Shown: positions 8,787 to 15,872 of the stretch, piece after piece
Layout of the letters: each line of letters starts with the position of its first letter
Position numbering within the stretch: position 1 is the stretch's first letter
Assembly (NCBI GenBank): GCA_022774505.1
Contig: JALFLW010000030.1
Span: 1 to 64,000 of the forward strand
Length of the DNA stretch: 64,000 nucleotides
Origin: Lachnospiraceae bacterium
GTDB lineage: Bacteria > Bacillota > Clostridia > Lachnospirales > Lachnospiraceae
Reading direction: 5' to 3'
Program-made: the position numbers and the translations under genes
The notes under the pieces: model-generated
Database searches by the model: none
Seen by the model: only the letters and a program-made list of their open reading frames with translations
What the model was told of the DNA's origin: nothing

Positions 8787-9180
8787 TAATTCACAAAATG
8801 AAGCATTTGCAAGGACCGTGGTAGCGGCATACATAACCCGGCTGGATCCGACCCTCGAGGAGCTGGCAGACGTGAAAACAGCTGTATCGGAGGCAGTGAC
8901 AAATAGTATTCTGCACGGATATAACAATGGTGAGGGAGAGATTGAGATTACTTGTGAGATCGATGGGCAGGATATCGGAGTGGAGGTTGTAGACCACGGG
9001 GTAGGTATTGCTGACATTGAAAAGGCGATGGAACCGTTATATACAACGAAACCGGAGTGGGAACGCTCCGGAATGGGATTTGCTTTTATGGAAGCTTTTA
9101 TGGATGAACTGGAGGTTTATTCAGAAGTGGGAAAAGGCACTCGCGTAAAGCTCAGAAAACATATTGGTGCCGGAAACTGA
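8767..9180 (+). CDS. spoIIAB: Anti-sigma-F factor / serine kinase SpoIIAB
   Basis: A GHKL-family kinase that holds sigma-F inactive and phosphorylates SpoIIAA. ATG 8767 is preceded by GGGAGG; the in-frame ATG at 8749 is rejected because it lies ahead of that RBS. The 137-residue product shows the N box (AVSEAVTNSILHGY), the G1 box (VVDHGVGIADIE) and the G2 region (SGMGFAFMEAF). Length is close to the Bacillus protein. It sits between spoIIAA and sigF, the conserved order. Confidence 0.95.
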   Translation: MKLIIDSNSQNEAFARTVVAAYITRLDPTLEELADVKTAVSEAVTNSILHGYNNGEGEIEITCEIDGQDIGVEVVDHGVGIADIEKAMEPLYTTKPEWERSGMGFAFMEAFMDELEVYSEVGKGTRVKLRKHIGAGN

Positions 9181-9204
9181 TAGTGAGCTTGGGAGGAGTG
9201 ACAG

Positions 9205-9996
9205 ATGGAGGTAATGGAATTATTAAAAAAGGCCCGTGCGGGAGATCGGCGTGCAAGAGATCAGATGGTAAAGGAAAATGTCGGTCTTGTCTGGAATATT
9301 GTACGTCGTTTCAATGGCAGAGGATATGATCCAGAGGATCTGTTTCAGATCGGATGCATTGGTCTGATCAAAGCAATAGACCACTTTAATCTGAATTTTG
9401 AAGTCAGATTCAGCACATATGCGGTACCTATGATCATGGGAGAAATCAAAAGATTTATGCGGGATGATGGGATGATCAAGGTCAGCCGTACACTGAAAGA
9501 AAATGGGTGGAAAGTAAAGATGGCAGCCAGAAAACTTGATCAGGAGCTTGGGAGGCAGGCTACGGTTGATGAGATCGCAGCTGTAACAGAGTTGGAGCCG
9601 GAAGAGATTGCAGTGGCGATTGAAGCAAACCGGGAAGTAGAATCCATATACAGACCGGTTTACCGGCCGGAAGGCAAAGAAATCTGCATGATCGATCAGG
9701 TAGTGGCAGGAAGCAGTGCCAGTGTCGGATATGTAGCCCGTACATCGGTGGCAGGAAGTGGAAGAGGCGAAGTAGAATCCGGTGCAGATAAGGAAAAGGA
9801 CCGGGTGCTTAACAGGATCCTGCTGGAGCAGCTCTTAGATACCTTGGAGGAAAAGGAACGCAGACTCATCCGGCTTCGGTATTACGAAGATATGACACAG
9901 ACAAATGTAGCCAGAGAAATGGGAATCAGTCAGGTACAGGTCAGCCGCATGGAAAAAAAGATATTACTTCGGTTAAGAAATGAATTAAGCGAATAA
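9205..9996 (+). CDS. sigF: Forespore RNA polymerase sigma-F factor
   Basis: A sporulation sigma factor of 263 residues. Region 2 is nearly canonical (YDPEDLFQIGCIGLIKAIDHF, then RFSTYAVPMIMGEIKRFMRDDG) and the C-terminal region 4 helix-turn-helix is clear (TQTNVAREMGISQVQVSRMEKKIL). Sigma-F and sigma-G are similar in sequence, and placement behind spoIIAA-AB decides for sigF. The linker between regions 3 and 4 (about residues 170-197) has a Gly/Ser-rich stretch some 27 residues longer than the Bacillus SigF I remember. GGGAGGAG precedes ATG 9205. Confidence 0.95.
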   Translation: MEVMELLKKARAGDRRARDQMVKENVGLVWNIVRRFNGRGYDPEDLFQIGCIGLIKAIDHFNLNFEVRFSTYAVPMIMGEIKRFMRDDGMIKVSRTLKENGWKVKMAARKLDQELGRQATVDEIAAVTELEPEEIAVAIEANREVESIYRPVYRPEGKEICMIDQVVAGSSASVGYVARTSVAGSGRGEVESGADKEKDRVLNRILLEQLLDTLEEKERRLIRLRYYEDMTQTNVAREMGISQVQVSRMEKKILLRLRNELSE

Positions 9997-10068
9997 ATAT
10001 GATTTTCTGTATAAAATTACGATATGCAGGAAAAAATATAGTCAAAAGAGAAAGGTGGAAAATACAGG

Positions 10069-10248
10069 ATGAAAAGAAAAAAGATGTGGTTTTTTGTATT
10101 AGTGGTCGGCGTCATGACATTAAGTACCATCTGCTATATTGCGATTATGCACAATGCCAGAACAACATATGCAAATGGCAAATTTGTAGAGCAGGAGGGG
10201 ATTGATAATGAGGTCAGATATTATTTACTTAAAACTGGAACAAAGTAG
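10069..10248 (+). CDS. Small single-span membrane protein overlapping spoVAA
   Basis: A 59-residue ORF with a positively charged start (MKRKKM) and one membrane helix (residues ~7-27), followed by an outside-facing tail. AAAGGTGG lies ~10 bases before ATG 10069. It fills the otherwise empty gap between sigF and spoVAA and overlaps spoVAA by 41 bp in another frame, so its last 13 residues are read from spoVAA coding DNA. The gap filling, RBS and topology support a real gene; the overlap is a caution. No family recognised. Confidence 0.5.
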   Translation: MKRKKMWFFVLVVGVMTLSTICYIAIMHNARTTYANGKFVEQEGIDNEVRYYLLKTGTK

Positions 10249-10831
10249 CCAGATATCTCACAAGAAAGTATTGTTAGAAGATGTGGCTGAGGTTTTTACT
10301 GCGGACAATACACTGCAAAAAGAAGTGGGAAAGCTTGTGATATATACATTTCAACAGGATAAAGAACAAAAGCTTGTATTTTCTGCAATAAAGGTTATTG
10401 CCTTGTTGCAAAAACAACGGCCTGATCTGGAAATTGTGAATATCGGTGAACCGGATTTTATTATAGAATACAAAGATATCCCGAAACCATCCAAATTTAT
10501 GGAAGTCATGAAGGCAGCGCTGGTGAGCCTGATCATATTTTTTGGGGCAGGTTTTACGATCATGACATTTAATACGGATGTCAGTGTGGGGGATGTATTT
10601 TCGCTGTTCTATAAATTGGTTATGGGAACCGAACAGACAAAAGGAAGTATTATGGAAATCACGTACTGTGTTGGGATCGCAATAGGGATATTGGGATTTT
10701 ATAATCATTTTTCAGCAAGAAATGAGAGGGATGATCCAACGCCTCTTCATCTGGAAATGCGTAATTATGAGCAGGAAATGAATAATGCCATCATAAAAAA
10801 TGCATCAAGGGAAGGGAAGGAGATTTCATGA
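10208..10831 (+). CDS. spoVAA: Stage V sporulation protein AA
   Basis: Part of the SpoVA system of the spore inner membrane that moves dipicolinate. ATG 10208 has GGAGGGG at 10194-10200 with 7-base spacing; a TTG at 10202 is too close to the RBS. The 207-residue product has a soluble N-terminal domain (about 1-95), then two membrane segments (about 100-122 and 150-172), as expected for SpoVAA. Its stop overlaps the spoVAB start (ATGA at 10828-10831). Expression in spore formers usually depends on sigma-G; I could not identify a sigma-G promoter. Confidence 0.88.
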   Translation: MRSDIIYLKLEQSSQISHKKVLLEDVAEVFTADNTLQKEVGKLVIYTFQQDKEQKLVFSAIKVIALLQKQRPDLEIVNIGEPDFIIEYKDIPKPSKFMEVMKAALVSLIIFFGAGFTIMTFNTDVSVGDVFSLFYKLVMGTEQTKGSIMEITYCVGIAIGILGFYNHFSARNERDDPTPLHLEMRNYEQEMNNAIIKNASREGKEIS

Positions 10832-11250
10832 TCTGGAAGCAAATCCTTTTGGGATTGATCGGTTTTGCCGGGGGAATCAGTGTGGCCGGCGGAGTATTTG
10901 CGTTTGTTTCAATATTGGAGATGCTTCCAAGGCTGGCAAGCAGGCTTCATATGGCAAAACGGGTATATCATTTGGAAAATTGTATTTTTTTGGGAGGAAC
11001 GGTGGGAGCTGTGATCACTGTTTTTGACATATCTCTGCCGTTTGGAAGTGCCTTGCTTGCTGTGTTTGGCATATTTACCGGCATCTATGTCGGATGCCTT
11101 GCAATGGCACTGGCGGAGACATTAAAGGTAATACCGGTGCTGGTTCAGCGGGTGAAACTGGTAACAGGACTTCCATTTCTCATCCTGGCACTGGCATTGG
11201 GAAAAGCACTGGCATGCTTTTATCAGTTGTACTTCCGAATGGTCCGTTGA
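10828..11250 (+). CDS. spoVAB: Stage V sporulation protein AB
   Basis: A 140-residue integral membrane protein with four or five hydrophobic segments, matching SpoVAB in size and in the pattern GLIGFAGGISVAGGVFAFV at the N terminus and GCLAMALAETLKVIPVL in the middle. It is translationally coupled to spoVAA by a four-base overlap. Its role in the SpoVA dipicolinate system is less defined than that of AC and AD. Confidence 0.88.
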   Translation: MIWKQILLGLIGFAGGISVAGGVFAFVSILEMLPRLASRLHMAKRVYHLENCIFLGGTVGAVITVFDISLPFGSALLAVFGIFTGIYVGCLAMALAETLKVIPVLVQRVKLVTGLPFLILALALGKALACFYQLYFRMVR

Positions 11251-11322
11251 CAAGAAAATAAAATGTTTGATGTTAAATGAAATATATGTCCATAAAATGG
11301 GACAATGAAAGGATGGTTTATT

Positions 11323-11817
11323 ATGGAACAGGAAAAGGATCCACAGATTGAGGATGTTTTGCAGGAAACAGACAGTGAAAAACAAAAAGAAAAATATAAT
11401 AAATATGTCAGTAACATCACACCGAAAACGAACCGCTTCCTTAATTGTGCAAAAGCATTTCTTGTAGGAGGGGCGATCTGTCTGCTTGGAGAAGGTTTTA
11501 ACAGTTTTTATCAATATCTGGGAAATGATAAAGAGCTTGCCGGATCATATACCACATTATCATTGATCCTGTTGAGCATTATATTGACCGGATTCAATAT
11601 TTACCAGAAGCTGGGACAGTTTGGCGGTGCCGGGAGCATTGTACCGATTACCGGATTTGCTAATTCGGTAGTCTCTCCCGCTATTGAATTTCAGGCTGAG
11701 GGACAGGTATTTGGTATTGGCTGCAAGATCTTTACGATCGCAGGACCGGTAATCCTTTATGGAATATTCTGCAGCTGGATCGTCGGGGTGATCTATTGGC
11801 TTTGGCAGTTTGTATAA
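11323..11817 (+). CDS. spoVAC: Stage V sporulation protein AC
   Basis: A polytopic membrane protein. In Bacillus SpoVAC behaves as a mechanosensitive channel for dipicolinate. ATG 11323 is preferred (GAAAGGA ~10 bases upstream); ATG 11305 would add MKGWFI. Motifs AFLVGGAICLLGEG, LTGFNIYQKLGQFGGAGSIVPITGFANSVVSPAIE and a final IAGPVILYGIFCS segment, here cited as separate blocks, are typical of SpoVAC; SpoVAE-b shares the GAGxxVPxTGF core but ends differently. A soluble acidic N-terminal ~45 residues precede the membrane part. spoVAD and spoVAE do not follow; the next gene is a bile-salt-hydrolase homologue. Confidence 0.9.
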   Translation: MEQEKDPQIEDVLQETDSEKQKEKYNKYVSNITPKTNRFLNCAKAFLVGGAICLLGEGFNSFYQYLGNDKELAGSYTTLSLILLSIILTGFNIYQKLGQFGGAGSIVPITGFANSVVSPAIEFQAEGQVFGIGCKIFTIAGPVILYGIFCSWIVGVIYWLWQFV

Positions 11818-11915
11818 AAACAGATAAAGAGCATTTTGTATGGAAAAAAATGAAAGTTTATTTTATAATGATGCTATCAGGTAAGTAAAATATAAAAATG
11901 AAATATGGAGGCATT

Positions 11916-12890
11916 ATGTGTACGGCAGCAACTTATAAGACAAAAGATTTTTATATCGGAAGAACACTGGATTATGAATTTTCTTATGGTGATGAGATAA
12001 CGATCACTCCACGGAATTATCCTTTTTCATTCCGCCATATGGGATTGAGGAAAAATCATTATGCGATGATCGGGATGGCACATGTGGCAGACGGTTATCC
12101 TTTATATTATGATGCGGTCAATGAAAAAGGAATCGGCATGGCCGGATTAAATTTTGTGGGGAATGCATCGTATCAGTCCGTAAAAGAGGACAGAGAAAAC
12201 GTTGCACAGTTTGAATTTATTCCATGGGTGCTGTCACAGTGTGCATCGATGGAGCAGGTGAGGGATTTATTATCAGGGATAAATCTTACGGGGACGCCGT
12301 TCAGTAGTCAGCTTCCGGCAGCCGGACTTCATTGGATGATTGCCGATGCCGGGGATTGTATTACTGTAGAATCTATGGCGGATGGTCTGCATGTCCATGA
12401 TAATCCGGTGGGGATACTGACGAATAATCCACCGTTTGAAATGCAGATGTTTCAATTGAACAATTATATGAAGCTGTCAATAAAACAGCCACAAAACAGC
12501 TTTGCACCCGGCCTGCCGCTGGAAACCTACAGCCGTGGCATGGGAGCAATCGGATTGCCGGGAGATTTATCGTCTGCCTCGCGTTTTGTGCGTGCTGCAT
12601 TTGTAAAGGAAAATTCTGTCTCAGGAGACAGTGAAACAGAAAGTGTCAGCCAGTTCTTTCATATTCTCGGGAGTGTGGATCAGCCAAGAGGCTGTTGTGA
12701 TGTGGGAGAAGGTAAATATGAGATTACATTGTATACCTCCTGCTGTAATGCTACAAAAGGGATTTATTATTATACGACCTACGGGAATCATCAGATCACG
12801 GCAGTAGATATGCATCGAGTGGATCTGGAAGGCGAGAGTCTGATACGGTATGAGGTGATACAGGGAGAACAGATCCTTTTTGAAAATTAA
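11916..12890 (+). CDS. bsh: Bile salt hydrolase / choloylglycine hydrolase family
   Basis: An Ntn-hydrolase of 324 residues. The start at 11916 exposes Cys2 after methionine removal (MCTAATYKTKDF), and GGAGG lies just upstream; ATG 11898 would bury the nucleophile. Active-site residues fit the bile-salt-hydrolase pattern: Cys2, Arg16, Asp19, Asn79 (GMAGLNF), Asn170 (ILTNNPP) and Arg223 (SASRFVR). Asn79 favours bile salt hydrolase over penicillin V acylase, which has Tyr there in the Bacillus enzyme. It would deconjugate glycine- or taurine-conjugated bile acids in the cytoplasm, since no signal peptide is present. A strong terminator follows. Confidence 0.87.
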   Translation: MCTAATYKTKDFYIGRTLDYEFSYGDEITITPRNYPFSFRHMGLRKNHYAMIGMAHVADGYPLYYDAVNEKGIGMAGLNFVGNASYQSVKEDRENVAQFEFIPWVLSQCASMEQVRDLLSGINLTGTPFSSQLPAAGLHWMIADAGDCITVESMADGLHVHDNPVGILTNNPPFEMQMFQLNNYMKLSIKQPQNSFAPGLPLETYSRGMGAIGLPGDLSSASRFVRAAFVKENSVSGDSETESVSQFFHILGSVDQPRGCCDVGEGKYEITLYTSCCNATKGIYYYTTYGNHQITAVDMHRVDLEGESLIRYEVIQGEQILFEN

Positions 12891-12934
12891 AATATATTTA
12901 ATTTGCGATAGAGTCATATAAAAAATGTTCGGAT

Positions 12935-12987
12935 AAATGGGCAAATCCTTGCGGATATAGGTATAGCAAGGATTTCCCCATTTTTTG
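12935..12987 (+). terminator. Strong intrinsic terminator after bsh
   Basis: An 18-base stem with one mismatch (12935-12952 with 12966-12983) closes over a 13-base loop and runs into six T. The rest of 12891-13054 is AT-rich with no ORF that I can support. Confidence 0.9.
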
Positions 12988-13154
12988 TTTATATAAATAT
13001 AGTACTGTTTATTGGACTGCCAATATCGTATAATATAAATATGATAATCCCCTAGAATGAAAAATTAAACCCGCACTTTGACAACTGAAAATGGCTATAA
13101 AAGGTCTAGTTTACTTTTTCTACAGCCCTTTCCAAGGCATGATATATTGGTTAT

Positions 13155-13170
13155 ATCGATTACTATCTGC
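13155..13170 (+). repeat. Inner inverted repeat of the IS30 element, left copy
   Basis: ATCGATTACTATCTGC is exactly reverse-complementary to 14541-14556. It lies 16 bp before the transposase start, so it may be a transposase binding site or an operator. Confidence 0.8.
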
Positions 13171-13186
13171 TGGGAAAGGAGCAGAT

Positions 13187-14527
13187 ATGAATTATTACAA
13201 TGCTAGTGGACAAATGGACCTGTCAGATCGAATAGCAATAGAAACTGGGATATGCATCGGGGAGTCATTCAAAAAAATAGCAAAAAGACTTCGAAGACAT
13301 CCATCTACTATTGCTCATGAAGTTAAAGAAAACAGAACTTTCATAAAAGGTAATTATCCTAATGGAAAGGATTGTAGCAAGGTAAGACATTGTACGGTAA
13401 AGAATTTATGCGGGGGTGATGAAGAAGCCTGTAATACAAAGTGTAGACTTTGCAGAGGAGTGGATTGTACCAAGGTATGCGATAGATATGTATCAGTTGC
13501 TTGCCGTAAGTTTGATTCTTCTCCGTATGTTTGTAATAACTGTAAGGATAAAAAGCTTTGCAACAAAGATAAGTATATTTACAGTGCGAAATTCGCTGAT
13601 GCAGCTGTAACTCGTCGTAGATCGGAGAGTCGACAAGGAGTTAGACTTTCTGATGAAAAGAAGGAAGAATTGGATGAACTTGTGACTCGACTTGTTAAGA
13701 AAGGCCAGCCTTTAACACACATATATGCAGAACATGAAAATGAAATGCCAGTGTGTTTGAGAACACTTTATAACTATATCGATGAAGGTGCCTTATCTAT
13801 TAAAAACATAGATTTAAGAAGAAAGACAGGCTACAAACAACGAAAGAAAAAGTACAACGATATCAATGGATTTCACTCAATGGAGTATAGACAGTGTAGG
13901 ACATATGAGGATTTTGAATATGCGATGAAATTCAAATATTCAGAAGATGAAGTAACAGAAATGGATACTGTAAAAGGCGTTAGAAAATCTGGAAAGCGTT
14001 TGCTTACAATGATCTTTAGAAAGAACAACGTAATGCTACTATTCCTGATGCCAGATGGAAAAGCAGAATCTGTAAAAAGGGTTTTTGACTATCTCGAGAC
14101 AGGATTGGGAATAGATGTTTTCAGACGGTTGTTTCCAGTTATTTTGACCGACAATGGAAGTGAATTCAAGAAGGTAGATGAGTTAGAACTTACGCCGGAT
14201 GAGGATGGCTTCCTAGTTTATAGAACAAGCCTTTATTACTGTGATCCAATGGCTTCATGGCAAAAAGGGTGTATCGAGAAGAATCATGAATTTATTCGTT
14301 ATGCCGTGCCAAAAGGAAAAAGCTTAAACCCATACACGCAAGAAGATATGACTTTATTAATGAATCATATCAATAGTGTAAAACGTCCTGGACTTGGAAA
14401 TAAAAGTCCATACGAGCTCGTAGAAGAGGATGACGAAGATTTCAAAGCATTAATGTCATTATTAAAAATGCACCTCATCCCGCCAGATGAAGTGCATTTA
14501 ATGCCAGATTTATTCGTTAAAAAGTAA
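13187..14527 (+). CDS. IS30-family transposase with cysteine-rich insertion
   Basis: A DDE transposase of 446 residues. AAAGGA precedes ATG 13187; an ATG at 13091 in frame would add 32 residues across the left inverted repeat and is unlikely. An N-terminal helix-turn-helix (SFKKIAKRLRRHPSTIAHEV) is followed by a cysteine-rich stretch (about residues 65-130, over a dozen Cys in C-x2-C-like pairs) that probably binds zinc. The catalytic core follows: Asp in EMDTVKG, Asp in LTDNGSEF and Glu in IEKNHEFIRY. All three acidic residues are present and the frame is intact, so the copy may be active. Confidence 0.93.
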   Translation: MNYYNASGQMDLSDRIAIETGICIGESFKKIAKRLRRHPSTIAHEVKENRTFIKGNYPNGKDCSKVRHCTVKNLCGGDEEACNTKCRLCRGVDCTKVCDRYVSVACRKFDSSPYVCNNCKDKKLCNKDKYIYSAKFADAAVTRRRSESRQGVRLSDEKKEELDELVTRLVKKGQPLTHIYAEHENEMPVCLRTLYNYIDEGALSIKNIDLRRKTGYKQRKKKYNDINGFHSMEYRQCRTYEDFEYAMKFKYSEDEVTEMDTVKGVRKSGKRLLTMIFRKNNVMLLFLMPDGKAESVKRVFDYLETGLGIDVFRRLFPVILTDNGSEFKKVDELELTPDEDGFLVYRTSLYYCDPMASWQKGCIEKNHEFIRYAVPKGKSLNPYTQEDMTLLMNHINSVKRPGLGNKSPYELVEEDDEDFKALMSLLKMHLIPPDEVHLMPDLFVKK

Positions 14528-14540
14528 TTAGACCGAAGCT

Positions 14541-14556
14541 GCAGATAGTAATCGAT
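14541..14556 (-). repeat. Inner inverted repeat of the IS30 element, right copy
   Basis: GCAGATAGTAATCGAT, the exact partner of 13155-13170, starts 13 bp after the transposase stop. Confidence 0.8.
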
Positions 14557-14870
14557 TTGTCAATAGGTATTAAATAGACGGGTCGCATTTACTTTTGCAT
14601 AACAAGTAGCCAGCCGTCTGTTAATCATGCAAACAAATATATACCTGCTATCTGGGATGCCTTAATTATAGCATGATATTTGAATTTGAACATCCATTAT
14701 TAGGGCTTTATTTGACCTCAGAACAGAATTTTGATTATTAGACGTATTTTCAGTTGGGTTTTAGTTTTTCATTCAAGGTAAATATGATAATTTTTGGATT
14801 TTTTTTGGAAACAGATGAACAGTTGATGGATAGTATCTGTGCCGCTATGGACGGAGGAAGGGAGAGTATT

Positions 14871-15392
14871 ATGGATCAGAAAAAGAATAAAACAGATCAG
14901 GATGAAAAACAAGAGAAAAAAATGGGTATCTATTTTTTGTTGACATTAGTTGCGCTGGGATTGCTATTTGCAGGAATCAATATATGGTCTGAAAATTACT
15001 ATTGTGATTATCCGAATTGTTTCAATAAAGCGACCGATGGGAAGGGAAGGTGTGAACTGCATACCCTTGCTATAAATGGTTCCCTGATCAGAGATGATAT
15101 CAGACATGGCCGAATAAATTGGGACAAAGATAAGGTATCAGCATCTCCAGATTCTTCCGAGAGTCACGAAGGAACAGGTTCTTCCGGGAGTACAGGCAGT
15201 TATTCCCGCTCGAAATCCCATGAATATTCTAATAATTCGGAAATGTATGATTATGACAATGCGGATGATTATGCGGATGACTATGCAGAGGATTATGCTA
15301 TTGATGAATTTGGTGACTGTGACAGTGAGGAAGCATATGAATATGGATATGATGAGGCGTATGATGATTGGGAAGAGGAGATGGATGAATAG
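14871..15392 (+). CDS. Membrane protein with CDYPNC/CELH motif and acidic tail
   Basis: ATG 14871 has GGAGG and GGGAG upstream; in-frame ATGs from 14754 overlap the IS end. The 173-residue product has a charged N terminus, one membrane helix (about residues 18-36) and then CDYPNCFNKATDG-KGRCELH, a possible zinc site with three Cys and a His. A Ser/Gly/Thr-rich linker follows and the last ~55 residues are almost all Asp, Glu, Tyr and Ala. No family name is recognised. The IS30 right end lies directly upstream and may have removed or replaced its promoter. A dispersed repeat begins 3 bp after the stop. Confidence 0.6.
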   Translation: MDQKKNKTDQDEKQEKKMGIYFLLTLVALGLLFAGINIWSENYYCDYPNCFNKATDGKGRCELHTLAINGSLIRDDIRHGRINWDKDKVSASPDSSESHEGTGSSGSTGSYSRSKSHEYSNNSEMYDYDNADDYADDYAEDYAIDEFGDCDSEEAYEYGYDEAYDDWEEEMDE

Positions 15393-15394
15393 TA

Positions 15395-15503
15395 TAGTCA
15401 CAGCTCACGGATCAATTTGTATTCCGAGGCAAAATGCCTGTTTTTTCTTCAAGGTATAAGACATATTATGGATATATATCGGTTTTGGATGTGGGAAGTC
15501 TTA
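15395..15503 (+). repeat. Dispersed repeat, half copy A
   Basis: Begins TAGTCACAGCTCACGGATCA and ends GTGGGAAGTCTTA. It matches one arm of the palindromic element at 62792-63158, including GAGGCAAAATG and AAGACATATTATGGATATA. The partner arm and central hairpin are missing here. Confidence 0.8.
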
Positions 15504-15525
15504 GCAAATAACAAAAATGTTATAT

Positions 15526-15554
15526 TTGACTTTTTTTTCGTCTCATGTTATTCT
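15526..15554 (+). promoter_or_regulatory. Predicted sigma-A promoter upstream of the thi operon
   Basis: TTGACT (15526-15531), 17-base spacer, TATTCT (15549-15554). A transcript would start near 15561, only ~20 bases before the hairpin at 15581. Confidence 0.6.
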
Positions 15555-15580
15555 TGGGGACAGAGTGCTGATCGGATTTT

Positions 15581-15632
15581 GGTACACGAAGGGGGACACC
15601 ACCACGGGTGTCTTTCTCGTGTACCTTTTTTT
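15581..15632 (+). terminator. Strong terminator hairpin in the thiS leader
   Basis: GGTACACGA at 15581-15589 pairs with TCGTGTACC at 15617-15625; an inner GACACC/GGGTGTC stem and seven T complete a strong intrinsic terminator. It lies between the promoter at 15526 and thiS at 15672, so it either ends a ~70-base RNA or attenuates the operon. No TPP-riboswitch core (CTGAGA or ACCTGATCTGG) is present. Confidence 0.75.
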
Positions 15633-15671
15633 GTCAGTCGTAATATACAGAGAGGAGTCCGGATAAGAATT

Positions 15672-15872
15672 ATGATCAAGATTAATGGACAGGAATTTGA
15701 TTATCAGGAAAAGGGGCTTTTGGAGTTTCTGAAAGAGCAGGGACACCGGCCGGAAATGGTAGCAGTCGAGCTTAATGAGGAAATGGTCCCAAGAGAAAAA
15801 TTTCCTGAAACTGTTTTTAAAGCAGGAGATGTTGTTGAGATAGTAATGTTTATGGGAGGAGGAGCAAGATGA
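15672..15872 (+). CDS. thiS: Sulfur carrier protein ThiS
   Basis: A 66-residue ubiquitin-like sulfur carrier for thiazole synthesis. ATG 15672 is used because it gives the usual ThiS length; AGAGAGGAG lies upstream. The fold pattern [11 protein letters not shown]...[15 protein letters not shown]...[13 protein letters not shown] is typical. ThiS normally ends in Gly-Gly, which is adenylated and thiocarboxylated, but here Ala-Arg follows the glycines (MGGGAR). Either the tail is trimmed or the annotated end is unusual. The stop overlaps the thiG start by four bases. Confidence 0.9.
   Translation: MIKINGQEFDYQEKGLLEFLKEQGHRPEMVAVELNEEMVPREKFPETVFKAGDVVEIVMFMGGGAR

Larger units (their letters stand above)
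13055..14774 (+). mobile_element. IS30-family insertion sequence
   Basis: The transposase gene is bracketed by imperfect inverted sequences: GAATGAAAAATTAAACCC at 13055-13072 and CAACTGAAAAT at 13082-13092 on the left, and the reverse complement of GAATGAAAAACTAAAACCC plus AACTGAAAAT at 14746-14774 on the right. The left copy has nine extra bases (13073-13081). A perfect 16-bp inner inverted repeat lies at 13155-13170 and 14541-14556. The exact ends and the target duplication cannot be fixed from one copy. The DNA looks more AT-rich than its neighbours. The 3' stretch 14528-14774 has no supported gene. Confidence 0.65.

Noticed and set aside
15504..15671. TPP riboswitch ahead of thiS
   Set aside because: Neither the CTGAGA nor the ACCTGATCTGG core appears; only a promoter and terminator hairpin are seen.
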